NCBI GenBank assembly: GCA_016713735.1 | Contig: JADJOP010000032.1 | Location: 248,001-312,000, forward strand | Reading direction: 5' to 3' | DNA length: 64,000 bases | Source: Bryobacterales bacterium | Lineage (GTDB): Bacteria > Acidobacteriota > Terriglobia > Bryobacterales > Bryobacteraceae | Part shown: one piece after another, positions 1 through 9,017 of the stretch | Position numbering within the stretch: the first letter of the stretch is position 1 | Layout of the letters: every line of letters begins with the position of its first letter | Notes under the pieces: model-generated | The model's input: the letters and a program-made list of their open reading frames with translations, nothing else | What the model was told of the DNA's origin: nothing | The model's database searches: none | Position numbers and translations under genes: made by a program

Positions 1-479
1 CCGTTGCAGATGATCGGCGTGTTGTTGTCGGCCACGGCGAGCACGGCGAGCAGTTCCGGTTTGGAACCCGCCTCGAGCCCGTAGTTGTACTGCTTGCCGT
101 AGCGCACCACCTCTTCGATCACCTGCCGCTGCTGGTTCACCTTGATCGGGTACACCAGGGAATAGTTGCCGGCGTAATTGTGGTCGCGAATGGCGTTGGT
201 GAAGGCGCCATGCAATTCGCTCAGCCTGTGCTGCAACAACTCGCCGAAACGGATGAGCAGCGGCAGCGAGATGCCGCGCAGCACCAGTGTGTCCACCAGT
301 TGCTTGAGGTCAATCGAGCGCGTGGCCTCTTTCGTCGGATGCACCCAGAGGCTCCCGTTGCCGCCCACGGAGAAATACCCCTGCCCCCAGCGGGCCACAT
401 CATATAGCTCGTTGGCGTCGGTGATGGTCCACCGTTCGGCCGGTTCCCACGTAGCGCTCTCGGTGACTTTCGAACTCAA
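1..479 (-). CDS. speA: Biosynthetic arginine decarboxylase, N-terminal part (cut by window edge)
   Basis: PLP-dependent decarboxylation of arginine to agmatine, the first step of one polyamine route; cytoplasmic. About 159 residues are visible. The frame reads LVYPIKVNQQ at residues 108-117, the PLP-lysine motif of the SpeA branch of fold-III decarboxylases, with Lys113 as the expected Schiff-base lysine. It is followed by GLEAGSKPELLAVLA, also typical of SpeA. Upstream are the conserved WGQGYF and the RGISLPLLIRF segment. I place the start at a TTG at 477-479 because an AGGAGG ribosome site (491-496) lies 11 bases before it; the in-frame GTG just upstream overlaps that site. The C-terminal three quarters lie beyond base 1. 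The family call is firm; the start codon is less so. Confidence 0.9.
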   Translation of the reverse strand, partial: MSSKVTESATWEPAERWTITDANELYDVARWGQGYFSVGGNGSLWVHPTKEATRSIDLKQLVDTLVLRGISLPLLIRFGELLQHRLSELHGAFTNAIRDHNYAGNYSLVYPIKVNQQRQVIEEVVRYGKQYNYGLEAGSKPELLAVLAVADNNTPIICN

Positions 480-565
480 CTGGACACACACCTCCTGAAC
501 CTACAGTGTCGGGCTAAGGGCAGGTGCGCCGCAACAGGAATTTCAGGCTCTCGGGCAATCGTCAA

Positions 566-1120
566 TTACGGTTGGGTTTCTCTCGGGACTTGAGCGATCA
601 TCCGTTGCCGCAACCCGCGATGGATCATGTCGATATCTTCTGGCTCGAAGTTGAGGGTTTCCTTCCCCATCAGGTAAAAATCATGAGCGGTCCAGGAGGC
701 TTTCATGATGCCGCGCGCTGAATGGCGTGCCACGCCCTGCAGCAAGTGGCCCATCTCATGCGCCATCAGATACCCAATCACTTGTTCGCGGTTTGCTTCC
801 GGCAGTTGGTCGAGGCGGCTCGCCAGGATCCACACGGTCCTGCCCTCGAAGGGCGCCGTGAAGGCCAGGGCATTGGCGGAACGTCCTTTGCCGGCTGACT
901 TGACAAACCGGATATCGATCTGACGCTCAAGCGAGGAATGGGCACAGCGCCATTCGATGTCAACACCAATCCTCCGGTAGATGTGGTCCACCACTCGCCG
1001 CGACATCCGAAGTGTCAGCGCGTCCAGGCACGAGCGTTCGACGCAGACGTTCACCACGGGCAAAACCGGCTGGCCGCTCAGTTGCGCCGCGAATAACAAT
1101 CCAACCCAATAGCCCTTCAT
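566..1120 (-). CDS. Secreted zinc metalloprotease-like protein (HEXXH)
   Basis: 184 residues. The chosen ATG is preceded by a GGAGG site and opens a short Sec-type signal (MKGYWVGLLFAAQLSGQPVL). Further in-frame codons upstream lack a signal or ribosome site. Residues 119-129 read MAHEMGHLLQG, the zinc-binding HEXXH helix (His121, Glu122, His125), followed by ARHSARGIM, whose His133 is a plausible third ligand and whose GIM resembles a Met-turn. The protein is therefore probably an exported metzincin-like peptidase. No named family could be assigned from sequence alone. Four cysteines near the mature N-terminus (26, 31, 59) could form disulfides. It is divergent from the serine hydrolase gene at 1245 and shares a 124-base intergenic region with it. 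Confidence 0.7.
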   Translation of the reverse strand: MKGYWVGLLFAAQLSGQPVLPVVNVCVERSCLDALTLRMSRRVVDHIYRRIGVDIEWRCAHSSLERQIDIRFVKSAGKGRSANALAFTAPFEGRTVWILASRLDQLPEANREQVIGYLMAHEMGHLLQGVARHSARGIMKASWTAHDFYLMGKETLNFEPEDIDMIHRGLRQRMIAQVPRETQP

Positions 1121-1207
1121 GGAAATCGCCTCCGCTTTGGTAAGCGAGGGCTTCCAGAAGAGCCCGCCAGCCGTGCGATCAGTTCCCTCACGCCTCGTCC
1201 GGGCCAT

Positions 1208-1236
1208 TTGACTCACCCCGGCTATCCCGATAGCAT
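1208..1236 (+). promoter_or_regulatory. Candidate sigma-70 promoter, possibly leaderless
   Basis: TTGACT at 1208-1213 and TAGCAT at 1231-1236 are separated by exactly 17 bases. The serine hydrolase ATG at 1245 lies only 8 bases after the -10 box, so a transcript from here would have almost no leader. The match is by eye only. Confidence 0.35.
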
Positions 1237-1244
1237 CGAACTTC

Positions 1245-2279
1245 ATGACCCGTCGCGAGTTGTTATCGAGCCTGGCGCTGGCATTGCGCCCGCCCAGCAC
1301 TGCCGCCGCGGAGAAACTGCTCGCCGCCGCCGTTGCCTCAGGCAAGCTGCGCGCCGCTTCGCTCTACGTGCGCGAGGGGAACTCCGTACTCAGCAAAGGC
1401 TTTGGTGCGGCCACGCCGGACACTCCGTTCCTGCTCGCATCCATCACAAAGCCGATGACGGCGGCGGGCCTCATGCACCTGGTCGATCATCGCGAGTTGA
1501 CCCTCACCGACCCCGTGCGCAAGTTCATTCCGGAGTTCAGCGGCGGCGAGCGTGACCGCATCACGGTCCACATGCTCCTCACCCACACTTCGGGCTTGCC
1601 CGATATGCTGCCGGAGAACGAAGATCTGCGCAAACGCCACGCTCCGCTGTCCGAGTTTGTCGCCGCCACCTGCAAAACACCGCTGCTGTTCAGCCCCGGC
1701 ACGGCGATGAAGTATCAGAGCATGGGAATTCTGCTGGCGGCCGAGATTGCCCAGCGCATCACGAAGACCCCGTTTCCCCAATTCCTCCGCACAAACATCT
1801 TTCTCCCGCTGGTCATGCGCGAAACAACGCTCGGGCTGGGAGGGCGCGCCATCGCCGACACGGCGCAGTGCCAGGTCGAAGGCAACGACGACTGGAACTG
1901 GAACAGCCCCTACTGGCGTAACCTTGCCGCACCCTGGGGCGGCGCCCACGCCACGGCGGAGAACGTGGCCAGGTTCTTGCGCTCCTTCCTGACGGGCGAC
2001 GGCCGTGTCGTGCGGCCGGCCACGGGACAGTTGATGATCACCAACCAGAACACGAAGTTGAAGGACCCGTGGGGCATCGGCTTCTCCGTCAAGCCAGGCA
2101 GCTTTGCGCGGCGCTGCTCACCGGCCGCCTTCGGCCATAGCGGCTCCACCGGAACGCTCTCCTGGGCCGACCCATTCACCGGAGCCTGCTTCGTTCTGCT
2201 CACCACCTGGCCTGCCGACCAATCGAGCAAAGCCCTGCTCCACCCTGTTTCAGACCATATTTCGGAGGCTGTTGTATGA
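1245..2279 (+). CDS. Serine hydrolase of the beta-lactamase / class C family
   Basis: 344 residues with a weak twin-arginine-like start (MTRRELLSSLALAL). The penicillin-binding-protein fold motifs are present in order: Ser66-Ile-Thr-Lys69 (SxxK nucleophile and base), Tyr157-Gln-Ser (YxN position) and His298-Ser-Gly (KTG position). This is the signature of the broad AmpC/EstB/D-aminopeptidase family, so the enzyme could be an esterase, peptidase or lactamase; sequence does not decide. Its TGA overlaps the ATG of the S9 peptidase (ATGA at 2276-2279), so the two genes are very probably co-translated, which favours a peptide or ester catabolic role over antibiotic resistance. Confidence 0.85.
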   Translation: MTRRELLSSLALALRPPSTAAAEKLLAAAVASGKLRAASLYVREGNSVLSKGFGAATPDTPFLLASITKPMTAAGLMHLVDHRELTLTDPVRKFIPEFSGGERDRITVHMLLTHTSGLPDMLPENEDLRKRHAPLSEFVAATCKTPLLFSPGTAMKYQSMGILLAAEIAQRITKTPFPQFLRTNIFLPLVMRETTLGLGGRAIADTAQCQVEGNDDWNWNSPYWRNLAAPWGGAHATAENVARFLRSFLTGDGRVVRPATGQLMITNQNTKLKDPWGIGFSVKPGSFARRCSPAAFGHSGSTGTLSWADPFTGACFVLLTTWPADQSSKALLHPVSDHISEAVV

Positions 2280-4348
2280 AACTCCGCCACGCCGCCGCGC
2301 TCCTGCTCGCCGCTTCGCTCCATGCTCAGAACGGCAAGCCGACCATCGAGCAGTTGATGAGCGCGCCGTTCCCAACTTCACCCGCGGCAAGCCCCTCGGG
2401 CGGCCATTTCGCCTGGGTGCAAAACGCCAACGGAGTGCGCAACCTCTTCCTCGCCGCGGCGCCGGACTACGAGGCCAAGGCTATCACCCCCTATACAAAG
2501 GATGACGGCCAGGATCTCTCCGAACTCGTCTTCACGCCAGAAGGCGACATCATCGTATTCGTGCGTGGCGGCTCGGCCAACAGCCGCGGGGAGATTCCCA
2601 ACCCCACATCGGACGCCGCCGGAGCCGAGCAGGCGCTCTTCATTGTTCCCATCGCGGGAGGGGAGCCCCGCCGCATCGGCGAAGGAGCGCATCCGGCCAT
2701 TTCGCCCAAGGGCGGCACGGTAGCCTACACCTGGAAGGGACAGGTGTGGACAGCGGGGCTCTCCGGCGAGCCCAAGCCGGCGCAACTCTTCAAGGCGCGC
2801 GGAACGGCCAACTCCCTAGCCTGGTCGCCGGACGGTTCCAAGCTCGCCTTCGTCAGCCGCCGCGGCACACACAGCTTCATCGGTGTCTACGATCTGGCCG
2901 CCAAGTCGATCCGCTGGATGGATCCCTCGCTCGATGAGGACGAAGACCCGGTCTGGTCGCCTGACTCGACGCGCATCGCCTTCCGCCGCACGCCGTACAC
3001 CAAGGCCTTCACCCTCTTCGGCCCGAAGCGCGAAGCGCCCCCCTGGAGCATTCGTGTGGCCACCGTCGCCAGCGGCGCCTCCAAACAGGTGTTCCTCGCC
3101 GAGCCTGGACGCGGCAGCGTCTACCATCCAACCGTTGCCGACCGGCAGGTGCTCTGGGCCGAGGGCGACATCCTCGTCTTCCCCTGGGAGCGCGATGGCT
3201 GGAACCACCTCTATTCGGTCCCCGCTGCCGGAGGCTCGCCAAAGCGGCTCACCTACGGCTCCTGCGAAGTGGAGTATGTGGCGCAGGGCGCCGACCGCAA
3301 AGAGGTCCTCTTCAACTCCAACTGCGACGACATCGACCGCCGCCACATCTACCGTGTCCCCGCCGCCGGCGGACCGCTCACGCCCGTCACCACCGGCCGC
3401 GGCATCGAGTGGGCGCCGCTGGTCTCCAGCGACAACAAAGCGCTGCTCTTCTTCCGTTCCGACGCCAAGACGCCGGCGCGCGCGGCCCTGCTCGTCAGCT
3501 TCGGCCAGCCGCGTGACCTTACGCCGCTCAGCTTCCCCTCCGAAACGCTCGTCGAGCCCCAGGCCGTCACCCTCACCGCCGCCGACGGCATGCGCATTCC
3601 GGCACAGCTCTTCCTGCCCCCGCTCGCACAGGGTCAGAAGGCCCCTGCGGTCGTCTTCTTCCACGGCGGTTCCCGCCGCCAGATGCTGCTCGGCTTCCAC
3701 TACGGCAGCTACTATCACAACGCCTACTCGTTCAACCAGTGGCTCGTCTCCCAGGGTTACGTCGTGCTCAGCGTCAACTACCGCAGCGGCACGGGCTACG
3801 GCATGGAGTTTCGCGAGGCGCTCAGCTACGGCGCCACCGGGGCCAGCGAGTTTCAGGATGTGATCGGCGCCGGACTGTTCCTGCAATCGCGGCCCGAAGT
3901 TGATGCCGCGCGCATCGGCCTCTGGGGCGGCAGCTACGGCGGTTATCTGACCGCCCTCGGCCTCGCCCGCGCCTCCAACCTCTTTGCCGCCGGCGTCGAC
4001 ATCCATGGCGTGCACGACTGGAATGTCGAGCTGAAACACTGGAATCCGGCCTACGAGACCGAGCAGCAACAGGGCGAAGCGAAGATCGCCTACGAGTCGT
4101 CGCCCATGGCCTACATGAAGTCATGGAAGTCGCCCGTGCTGCTCGTCCACGGCGACGACGACCGCAATGTGCCTTTCATCGAAAGCGTCATGATCACCGA
4201 GGCGCTGCGCAAACAGGGCGTGGAGTTCGAACAACTCGTCTATCCCGACGAGGTGCACGGCTTCCTGCGCCACGAAAGCTGGCTGCGCACCTTCCGCGCC
4301 GCGTCCGATTTTTTCGAGCGCCGCCTGCTGCGCCGGCGGACCAATTAG
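2276..4348 (+). CDS. S9 family prolyl oligopeptidase / acylaminoacyl peptidase
   Basis: 690 residues with a Sec signal (MKLRHAAALLLAASLHAQ). Residues about 40-420 carry repeated WSPDG/SPD blades of a WD40-like or DPP-IV beta-propeller that gates access. Residues about 430-690 form the alpha/beta hydrolase. The catalytic triad can be read as Ser553 in GGSYGGY, Asp629 in HGDDD and His661 in DEVHGF. Such enzymes trim oligopeptides from the N-terminus in the periplasm. It is translationally coupled to the upstream serine hydrolase. Its 3' end overlaps that of the convergent beta-galactosidase by four bases. Confidence 0.92.
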   Translation: MKLRHAAALLLAASLHAQNGKPTIEQLMSAPFPTSPAASPSGGHFAWVQNANGVRNLFLAAAPDYEAKAITPYTKDDGQDLSELVFTPEGDIIVFVRGGSANSRGEIPNPTSDAAGAEQALFIVPIAGGEPRRIGEGAHPAISPKGGTVAYTWKGQVWTAGLSGEPKPAQLFKARGTANSLAWSPDGSKLAFVSRRGTHSFIGVYDLAAKSIRWMDPSLDEDEDPVWSPDSTRIAFRRTPYTKAFTLFGPKREAPPWSIRVATVASGASKQVFLAEPGRGSVYHPTVADRQVLWAEGDILVFPWERDGWNHLYSVPAAGGSPKRLTYGSCEVEYVAQGADRKEVLFNSNCDDIDRRHIYRVPAAGGPLTPVTTGRGIEWAPLVSSDNKALLFFRSDAKTPARAALLVSFGQPRDLTPLSFPSETLVEPQAVTLTAADGMRIPAQLFLPPLAQGQKAPAVVFFHGGSRRQMLLGFHYGSYYHNAYSFNQWLVSQGYVVLSVNYRSGTGYGMEFREALSYGATGASEFQDVIGAGLFLQSRPEVDAARIGLWGGSYGGYLTALGLARASNLFAAGVDIHGVHDWNVELKHWNPAYETEQQQGEAKIAYESSPMAYMKSWKSPVLLVHGDDDRNVPFIESVMITEALRKQGVEFEQLVYPDEVHGFLRHESWLRTFRAASDFFERRLLRRRTN

Positions 4349-7300
4349 AACCGCTCGCGCGTTTTCTCCTCAAACACACCCGACACCGGCGAAAGCCTGT
4401 AGCGGAAGGTGTGCGGCTCATTCGAGTTGATGCGGTAGGTCTCCACCGGGTAAGCGTTGGGGCTCCAACTGTCGATGCCGCCCACGCCAATCTGGCGGGC
4501 GTCGAGGTTGAGGAAGATCTGCGGGCGCTTCTGCATCTGGAAGCTGTAGGCGGCGCGCTGCATCTCCTCCTTGGTGTAGTGGCGCACCGACACGCTCAGC
4601 TCGTCTTCGGCGACGGCCAGCAGCCCCACGCCCTGCGCATTGGTGAGAGCCACCCAGCGCACACCGGACTTGTTGCCGTTCTCCTGCGGACGTGAGTATT
4701 CCACCCACTCCTTGTCCACCGTCGAGCGATACAGGCCCACGCGCTCGAAGGCGCGATCCCAATAGGTTTCCACCGGACCGCGCCCGTACCAGGTGATGTT
4801 CTCCAGCCCCGGCGCGGCAATCAGCTCCGTGCCAAAACGAGGCATCACCGGCAGCGGCTTGCTGCCCGGCAGGTACGAGGTCTCGACGATCACATCACCC
4901 GTCCCATACACCGTGTACTCCTGCGAAACAACGGCGTCCTTGCCCGGCAGCGAGCCCTCCACGCGGATTTTCACCGTACGATCGTCCACCGGCTCCACCT
5001 TCACCTCGCCCACCGTCCACTCCGGACCGGCATTCTTCCACGCCGGCAAATCCATCGTGCGTTCCTTGCGGAAGCGCTCGCCTTTGCCGCCGCCGGTGTC
5101 GTTGTCCGTGGGCGCACGCCAGAAATCGACCCGCGGACCGCGTTCCAGAATCGGCACGCCCTGAAAACTGTAGTGCGTGATCACGCCGAGCTTCTTGTCG
5201 AACTCGAGCGTGAAGACCTTGCTGCGAATCGTGGCCGTGGCGTCATCCTGGCCGAGGGTGAGAAATGGTCCCGCGTCGGTCTTGATGTTCGGCGGCGCTT
5301 CGGCGGAAGGCAGCGGGAACTGGTCCCACGCCATCTCGTGTCCGGCCGCAGCCCAGGCCGTGGCCGCCTTCAGCGAGTAGCTCACGTTGAGGAAGTACTC
5401 CTCGCCCGGCTTTGCCTGCCACTTCGGCAGCGGCAGCGTGATCTCCTTCTCCGCGCGTGGGGCGATGTCGAGCCCGGCAATCGCACCGCGGGCGATCACA
5501 CGCCCCCCGCCCATCAACTCCCACTTGCCGGCGGCGATGTCGTTCGCATTGTGCGCCTCGAACCAGTTCTTCACACGGATACGCCCCGCCGCGGCGTCCA
5601 CAGCCGTCGTGTGCAGGTTGCGGTAGACATACTGGATCGCCTTCAGACCCGGGTGCGGCTTGCGGTCGGCCGAAATAAGGCCGTTGCTGTTGAAGTTGCT
5701 GTCGTTGCGGATCCCCGACTTGTCCTCCCACCAGCCGCCGTAAGCCAAAAACTCCTTGGCAGCCGTATTCGCGCGGTACTCCTGCGGCACCTGAACGAAG
5801 AGACCCTGGTCCACCCAGTCCCACACATACGCCCCCTGCATGTTGCCGCCGGCATAGAAGTGCTTCCAATAGGCCATCAGGTCGCCATTGGAATTCCCCA
5901 TGGCATGCGTATACTCGCAGAGAATGAGCGGCATCTCCGGGCGCTCCTGGGCATGCTTCACCATGCGCTCCGGCGTTGGGTACATGAAGGAGTTGATGTC
6001 GGCGTTCCTGCCCCCATTCGACGTGGTGCCTTCGTTGTGAAAGGGACGCGAAGGGTCGCGCTCACGCGTCCATTTGTAGGCCGCTTCGGCGTTCAAACCA
6101 TCACCGGACTCGTTGCCCATCGACCAGAAGATGATCGAGGCGTGGTTCTTGTCCCGCTCCACCATGCGCTTCACGCGGTCGAGCATGGCCGGCCCCCAAG
6201 CCGGGTCGTTGGTGAGCCGGTTCTTCTTGTCGTTGCCGTAGTGGTGGATCTCAATATTGGCCTCGTCCATCACGTAGAGGCCATAGCGGTCGCAGAGGTC
6301 ATACCAGGCCGGCGCGTTGGGATAGTGCGACGTGCGGACGGAGTTGATGTTGAACTGCTTCATCAGCTTCACGTCTTCGAGCATGAGCGCATCGCCCACG
6401 TAGTGGCCCGTGCGCGGGGAGTGCTCGTGCCGGTTGACACCCTTCACGATGAGCGGGACGCCATTCACCAGAACCTTGCCGCCGCGGATCTCCACCTTGC
6501 GGAAACCTACGCGCTGCGGGATCACTTCCACCGCCGCACCTTTGGCGTCCACCAGCGTGAGCAGCAGCGTATAGAGGTAAGGCGCATCGGCGGACCATTT
6601 CCGCACCTTCGCCACGGGGACGCTCATCTCGGCTTTGGTAGAACAGGGCGCTTCCGCCTTGCCCACCGCCGCGCCCGCCGCGTCAAGCAACTCCGCCCGC
6701 AACGAGCACGCCGTCGAACCAGGCACTTCAGCGCGCACTCGCAGCGCTCCATCCTGATAGGCCGCATCAAGGCCCGCGTTCACCTCAAAGTCGCGGATAT
6801 GCTCCTTCGCCGTCGACCACAGGAACACGTCGCGGTAGATGCCGCTCAACCGCCACATGTCCTGGTCCTCGAGAAACGCCCCGTCGCCGAAGCGGTAGAC
6901 CTCCACGGCCAGCAGGTTCTCGCCCGCCTTGAGATGCGGCGTCAGGCGAAACTCCGCCGCCGTGCGGCTGTCCTCGTTGTAGCCGACCTTCACGCCGTTC
7001 ACCCACACGTTGAATGCCGAGTCGACACCTTCAAAATGCAGGTAGACCTCCCGCCCCTTCCACAGCGGCGGCACGGTGAAGGTGCGCCGGTAGCTGCCCA
7101 CCGGGTGCCACTCGTACGGCACCTGGGGCGGCTGCGAGGGGTTCTGTGGCCAGGGATAGATGATGTTCGTGTAAATCGGGACGTCGAAGCCGTGCAACTG
7201 CCAGTTCGACGGCACGGGAATCGTGCGCCACGCCGAATCGTTATAAGCGGGGCGGAAGAAGGTGAGCGGGCGGTCCGAGGGCCGGAGCGAGCCCTGGAAC

Positions 7301-7506
7301 TTCCAGGTTCCGTTGAGTGACTGAAACCAGGGCGAGCGCGTGCGGTCAAACGTGCGCGCCAGCGCCGCCGACGGGTACACCATCATCGTCGCGTGGGGCG
7401 CCTCGGTGCCCACAGTGACGACGCTCACGTCGTCCCATTCCGGGCGTTGGGCGAGCGCGGGAAGAAGGAGGAGGAATGCCAGCAGAAAAAGGTTAAGCGT
7501 TTGCAT
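4345..7506 (-). CDS. Exported GH2 beta-galactosidase
   Basis: 1053 residues from an ATG that opens a clear signal peptide (MQTLNLFLLAFLLLLPALAQ); upstream in-frame codons would place this hydrophobic run internally. Domain order follows LacZ: sugar-binding jelly roll (about 40-230), immunoglobulin-like linker (about 235-340), TIM barrel (about 345-640) and C-terminal galactosidase small chain. The acid/base is Glu466 in GNESGDG and the nucleophile is Glu531 in LCEYTHAMGN, close to E. coli LacZ 461 and 537. The family hydrolyses terminal beta-galactosides. Here the signal peptide implies periplasmic or outer action, consistent with breaking down plant galactan or arabinogalactan side chains next to the pectin genes that follow. 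GH2 enzymes with other specificities cannot be excluded. Confidence 0.93.
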   Translation of the reverse strand: MQTLNLFLLAFLLLLPALAQRPEWDDVSVVTVGTEAPHATMMVYPSAALARTFDRTRSPWFQSLNGTWKFQGSLRPSDRPLTFFRPAYNDSAWRTIPVPSNWQLHGFDVPIYTNIIYPWPQNPSQPPQVPYEWHPVGSYRRTFTVPPLWKGREVYLHFEGVDSAFNVWVNGVKVGYNEDSRTAAEFRLTPHLKAGENLLAVEVYRFGDGAFLEDQDMWRLSGIYRDVFLWSTAKEHIRDFEVNAGLDAAYQDGALRVRAEVPGSTACSLRAELLDAAGAAVGKAEAPCSTKAEMSVPVAKVRKWSADAPYLYTLLLTLVDAKGAAVEVIPQRVGFRKVEIRGGKVLVNGVPLIVKGVNRHEHSPRTGHYVGDALMLEDVKLMKQFNINSVRTSHYPNAPAWYDLCDRYGLYVMDEANIEIHHYGNDKKNRLTNDPAWGPAMLDRVKRMVERDKNHASIIFWSMGNESGDGLNAEAAYKWTRERDPSRPFHNEGTTSNGGRNADINSFMYPTPERMVKHAQERPEMPLILCEYTHAMGNSNGDLMAYWKHFYAGGNMQGAYVWDWVDQGLFVQVPQEYRANTAAKEFLAYGGWWEDKSGIRNDSNFNSNGLISADRKPHPGLKAIQYVYRNLHTTAVDAAAGRIRVKNWFEAHNANDIAAGKWELMGGGRVIARGAIAGLDIAPRAEKEITLPLPKWQAKPGEEYFLNVSYSLKAATAWAAAGHEMAWDQFPLPSAEAPPNIKTDAGPFLTLGQDDATATIRSKVFTLEFDKKLGVITHYSFQGVPILERGPRVDFWRAPTDNDTGGGKGERFRKERTMDLPAWKNAGPEWTVGEVKVEPVDDRTVKIRVEGSLPGKDAVVSQEYTVYGTGDVIVETSYLPGSKPLPVMPRFGTELIAAPGLENITWYGRGPVETYWDRAFERVGLYRSTVDKEWVEYSRPQENGNKSGVRWVALTNAQGVGLLAVAEDELSVSVRHYTKEEMQRAAYSFQMQKRPQIFLNLDARQIGVGGIDSWSPNAYPVETYRINSNEPHTFRYRLSPVSGVFEEKTRERF

Positions 7507-7610
7507 AATCCACGTTGAGCCTACCACCACGCACTCCCGGCGGGAAGCCCGGCTTTGGCCCGCCACTTGCTCTCCCATGCCCCGATTTCCTCCACAGGAA
7601 GGCCACCGCC

Positions 7611-9017
7611 ATGTCCGCACCCACCTCCCAGCTCTACGCCCAACGCCTCAACCGCTACGTCACGGCCGGACGCAACGCCAAGCCTGACCGCGTCCCGCTG
7701 CGTCCCTTCGCCGCTGAGTTCACCGCCAACGTCTCCGGCCATACGGCGCAACAGGTGACCCACGACTATAACCAGGCCTTCGACTCCGTCATCTCCTGCT
7801 GCCACGCCTTCGACTGGGACGCCGCCGTGCCGAACATGGTCTACGTGTGGACGGGCCTCACCCAATCAGCCGGGCTCCGCTACTACGCCATCCCCGGCAT
7901 CGACGTCGGCCCCGAGGTGGGCTTCCAATACCGCGAGCCCGAGCAGGACCACGCCTGGATGCGCCGCGAGGAGTACGACGAACTGATCGACGACCCGGTG
8001 GCCTTCCTCTACAACACCTGGCTGCCGCGCGTTTCGGCCGAGTTCGCCGTCAGCCCCTACCGCCGCAGCCTGGCGCTGGTGAAATCCACCTGGGCCATGG
8101 CGAACTACTTCACGGCCTTCGGTCCGCAAATCGAGCGCATGAAGAACGAGTGCGGCACGGTGTCGGCCATCAGCGGCATGTTGAAAGCCCCCCTCGATGT
8201 GCTCGCCGACAAGTTCCGCGGCTACCTCGGGCTGGCGTTTGACCTCATGGAGGTGCCCGAAAAAGTCGAGGCGGCGTGTAAGGCGCTCATGCCGCATCTG
8301 GGCTTCATCGCCCTCTCCGGGCTCGACCCGGGCCGCAACATTCCCATCCCCATCTGGATGCACCGCGGCTGCGTTCCCTTCGTCTCCCACGACCACTTCA
8401 ACCGCCTCTACTGGCCGACGCTGAAGCCGATTGTCGAGGCCATCTGGGCGCGGGGCAACCAGACGTTGTTCTACGCCGAGGGCAAGTGGGACGCGCACCT
8501 GGACTCATTCGCCGAGTTGCCCGCCGGCTCCATCATCTTCCACATCGACCGCGGCGACGCCGAACTCACCGCCCGCAAGTTGGGTTCGAAGTTCTGCCTC
8601 TCCGGCGGTGTGCCCAACGCCATGCTCGCCTTCGGCACGCCGGAGGAGGTGCGGCAGCGCTGCAAATTCCTCATCGATACCTGCGGCCAGGGCGGCGGCT
8701 TCATCATGGACGCCTCGGCCATCATGCAAAACGACGCGCGGGTGGAGAATGTCCGCGCCATGACCGACTTCACACGCGAATACGGCGTCTACTCCACCAC
8801 GCCCTCCGACGCCGCACCACCCCCGCCTCCCGAAGGCCGTCCCCCAGCGCCCACCTGGCCGGAAGGGCGAGTGCCCGCCGGAGCTTGTCTGGCCTGGGAG
8901 CAGAGACTGAAGGAGATCCCCGCCATCCCCGGCGACCCCGCCCTCTGCCGCCAGGTGTGGGAAAACGTCGACGCCCTGGCCTACTTCTACATATGGCACC
9001 TCGTCCTCAGCTTCTGA
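7611..9017 (+). CDS. UroD-fold methyltransferase-like protein, divergent paralogue without HxC
   Basis: 468 residues from an ATG with an AGGAAGG ribosome site. The fold is that of the uroporphyrinogen decarboxylase / MtaA / MtbA superfamily: LMEVPEKVEAACK, SGLDPGRNIPIPIW, then LSGGVPNAMLAFGTPEEV and GGGFIMDASAIMQNDARVENV near the C-terminus. Where the zinc-binding His-x-Cys sits in the other two paralogues of this cluster (HSC, HIC), this one reads YAEGKWDAHL, so it probably does not bind zinc or activate a thiol the same way. A proline-rich stretch near residue 405 leads into a tail of about 60 residues not seen in the paralogues. The GH28 gene starts 25 bases before its stop. Likely a substrate-specific partner in the methyl-transfer cluster; true heme-pathway HemE is unlikely. 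Confidence 0.75.
   Translation: MSAPTSQLYAQRLNRYVTAGRNAKPDRVPLRPFAAEFTANVSGHTAQQVTHDYNQAFDSVISCCHAFDWDAAVPNMVYVWTGLTQSAGLRYYAIPGIDVGPEVGFQYREPEQDHAWMRREEYDELIDDPVAFLYNTWLPRVSAEFAVSPYRRSLALVKSTWAMANYFTAFGPQIERMKNECGTVSAISGMLKAPLDVLADKFRGYLGLAFDLMEVPEKVEAACKALMPHLGFIALSGLDPGRNIPIPIWMHRGCVPFVSHDHFNRLYWPTLKPIVEAIWARGNQTLFYAEGKWDAHLDSFAELPAGSIIFHIDRGDAELTARKLGSKFCLSGGVPNAMLAFGTPEEVRQRCKFLIDTCGQGGGFIMDASAIMQNDARVENVRAMTDFTREYGVYSTTPSDAAPPPPPEGRPPAPTWPEGRVPAGACLAWEQRLKEIPAIPGDPALCRQVWENVDALAYFYIWHLVLSF

Noticed and set aside
1245..2279. Antibiotic-resistance beta-lactamase
   Set aside because: The motifs define a broad serine-hydrolase fold and the gene is coupled to a peptidase; resistance cannot be claimed.
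5173..7320. 715-codon open frame on the plus strand inside the beta-galactosidase gene
   Set aside because: It is the antisense shadow of a high-GC GH2 gene with clear motifs; its translation is arginine/histidine-rich and has no domain.
7507..7610. Cobalamin riboswitch ahead of the corrinoid cluster
   Set aside because: Neither this gap nor the 50-base gap at 11616 is long enough or shows a B12-box-like segment.
8486..8992. Upstream in-frame extension of the GH28 gene
   Set aside because: It would put 169 arginine/proline-rich residues before the Tat signal and lies within the UroD-like gene in another frame.
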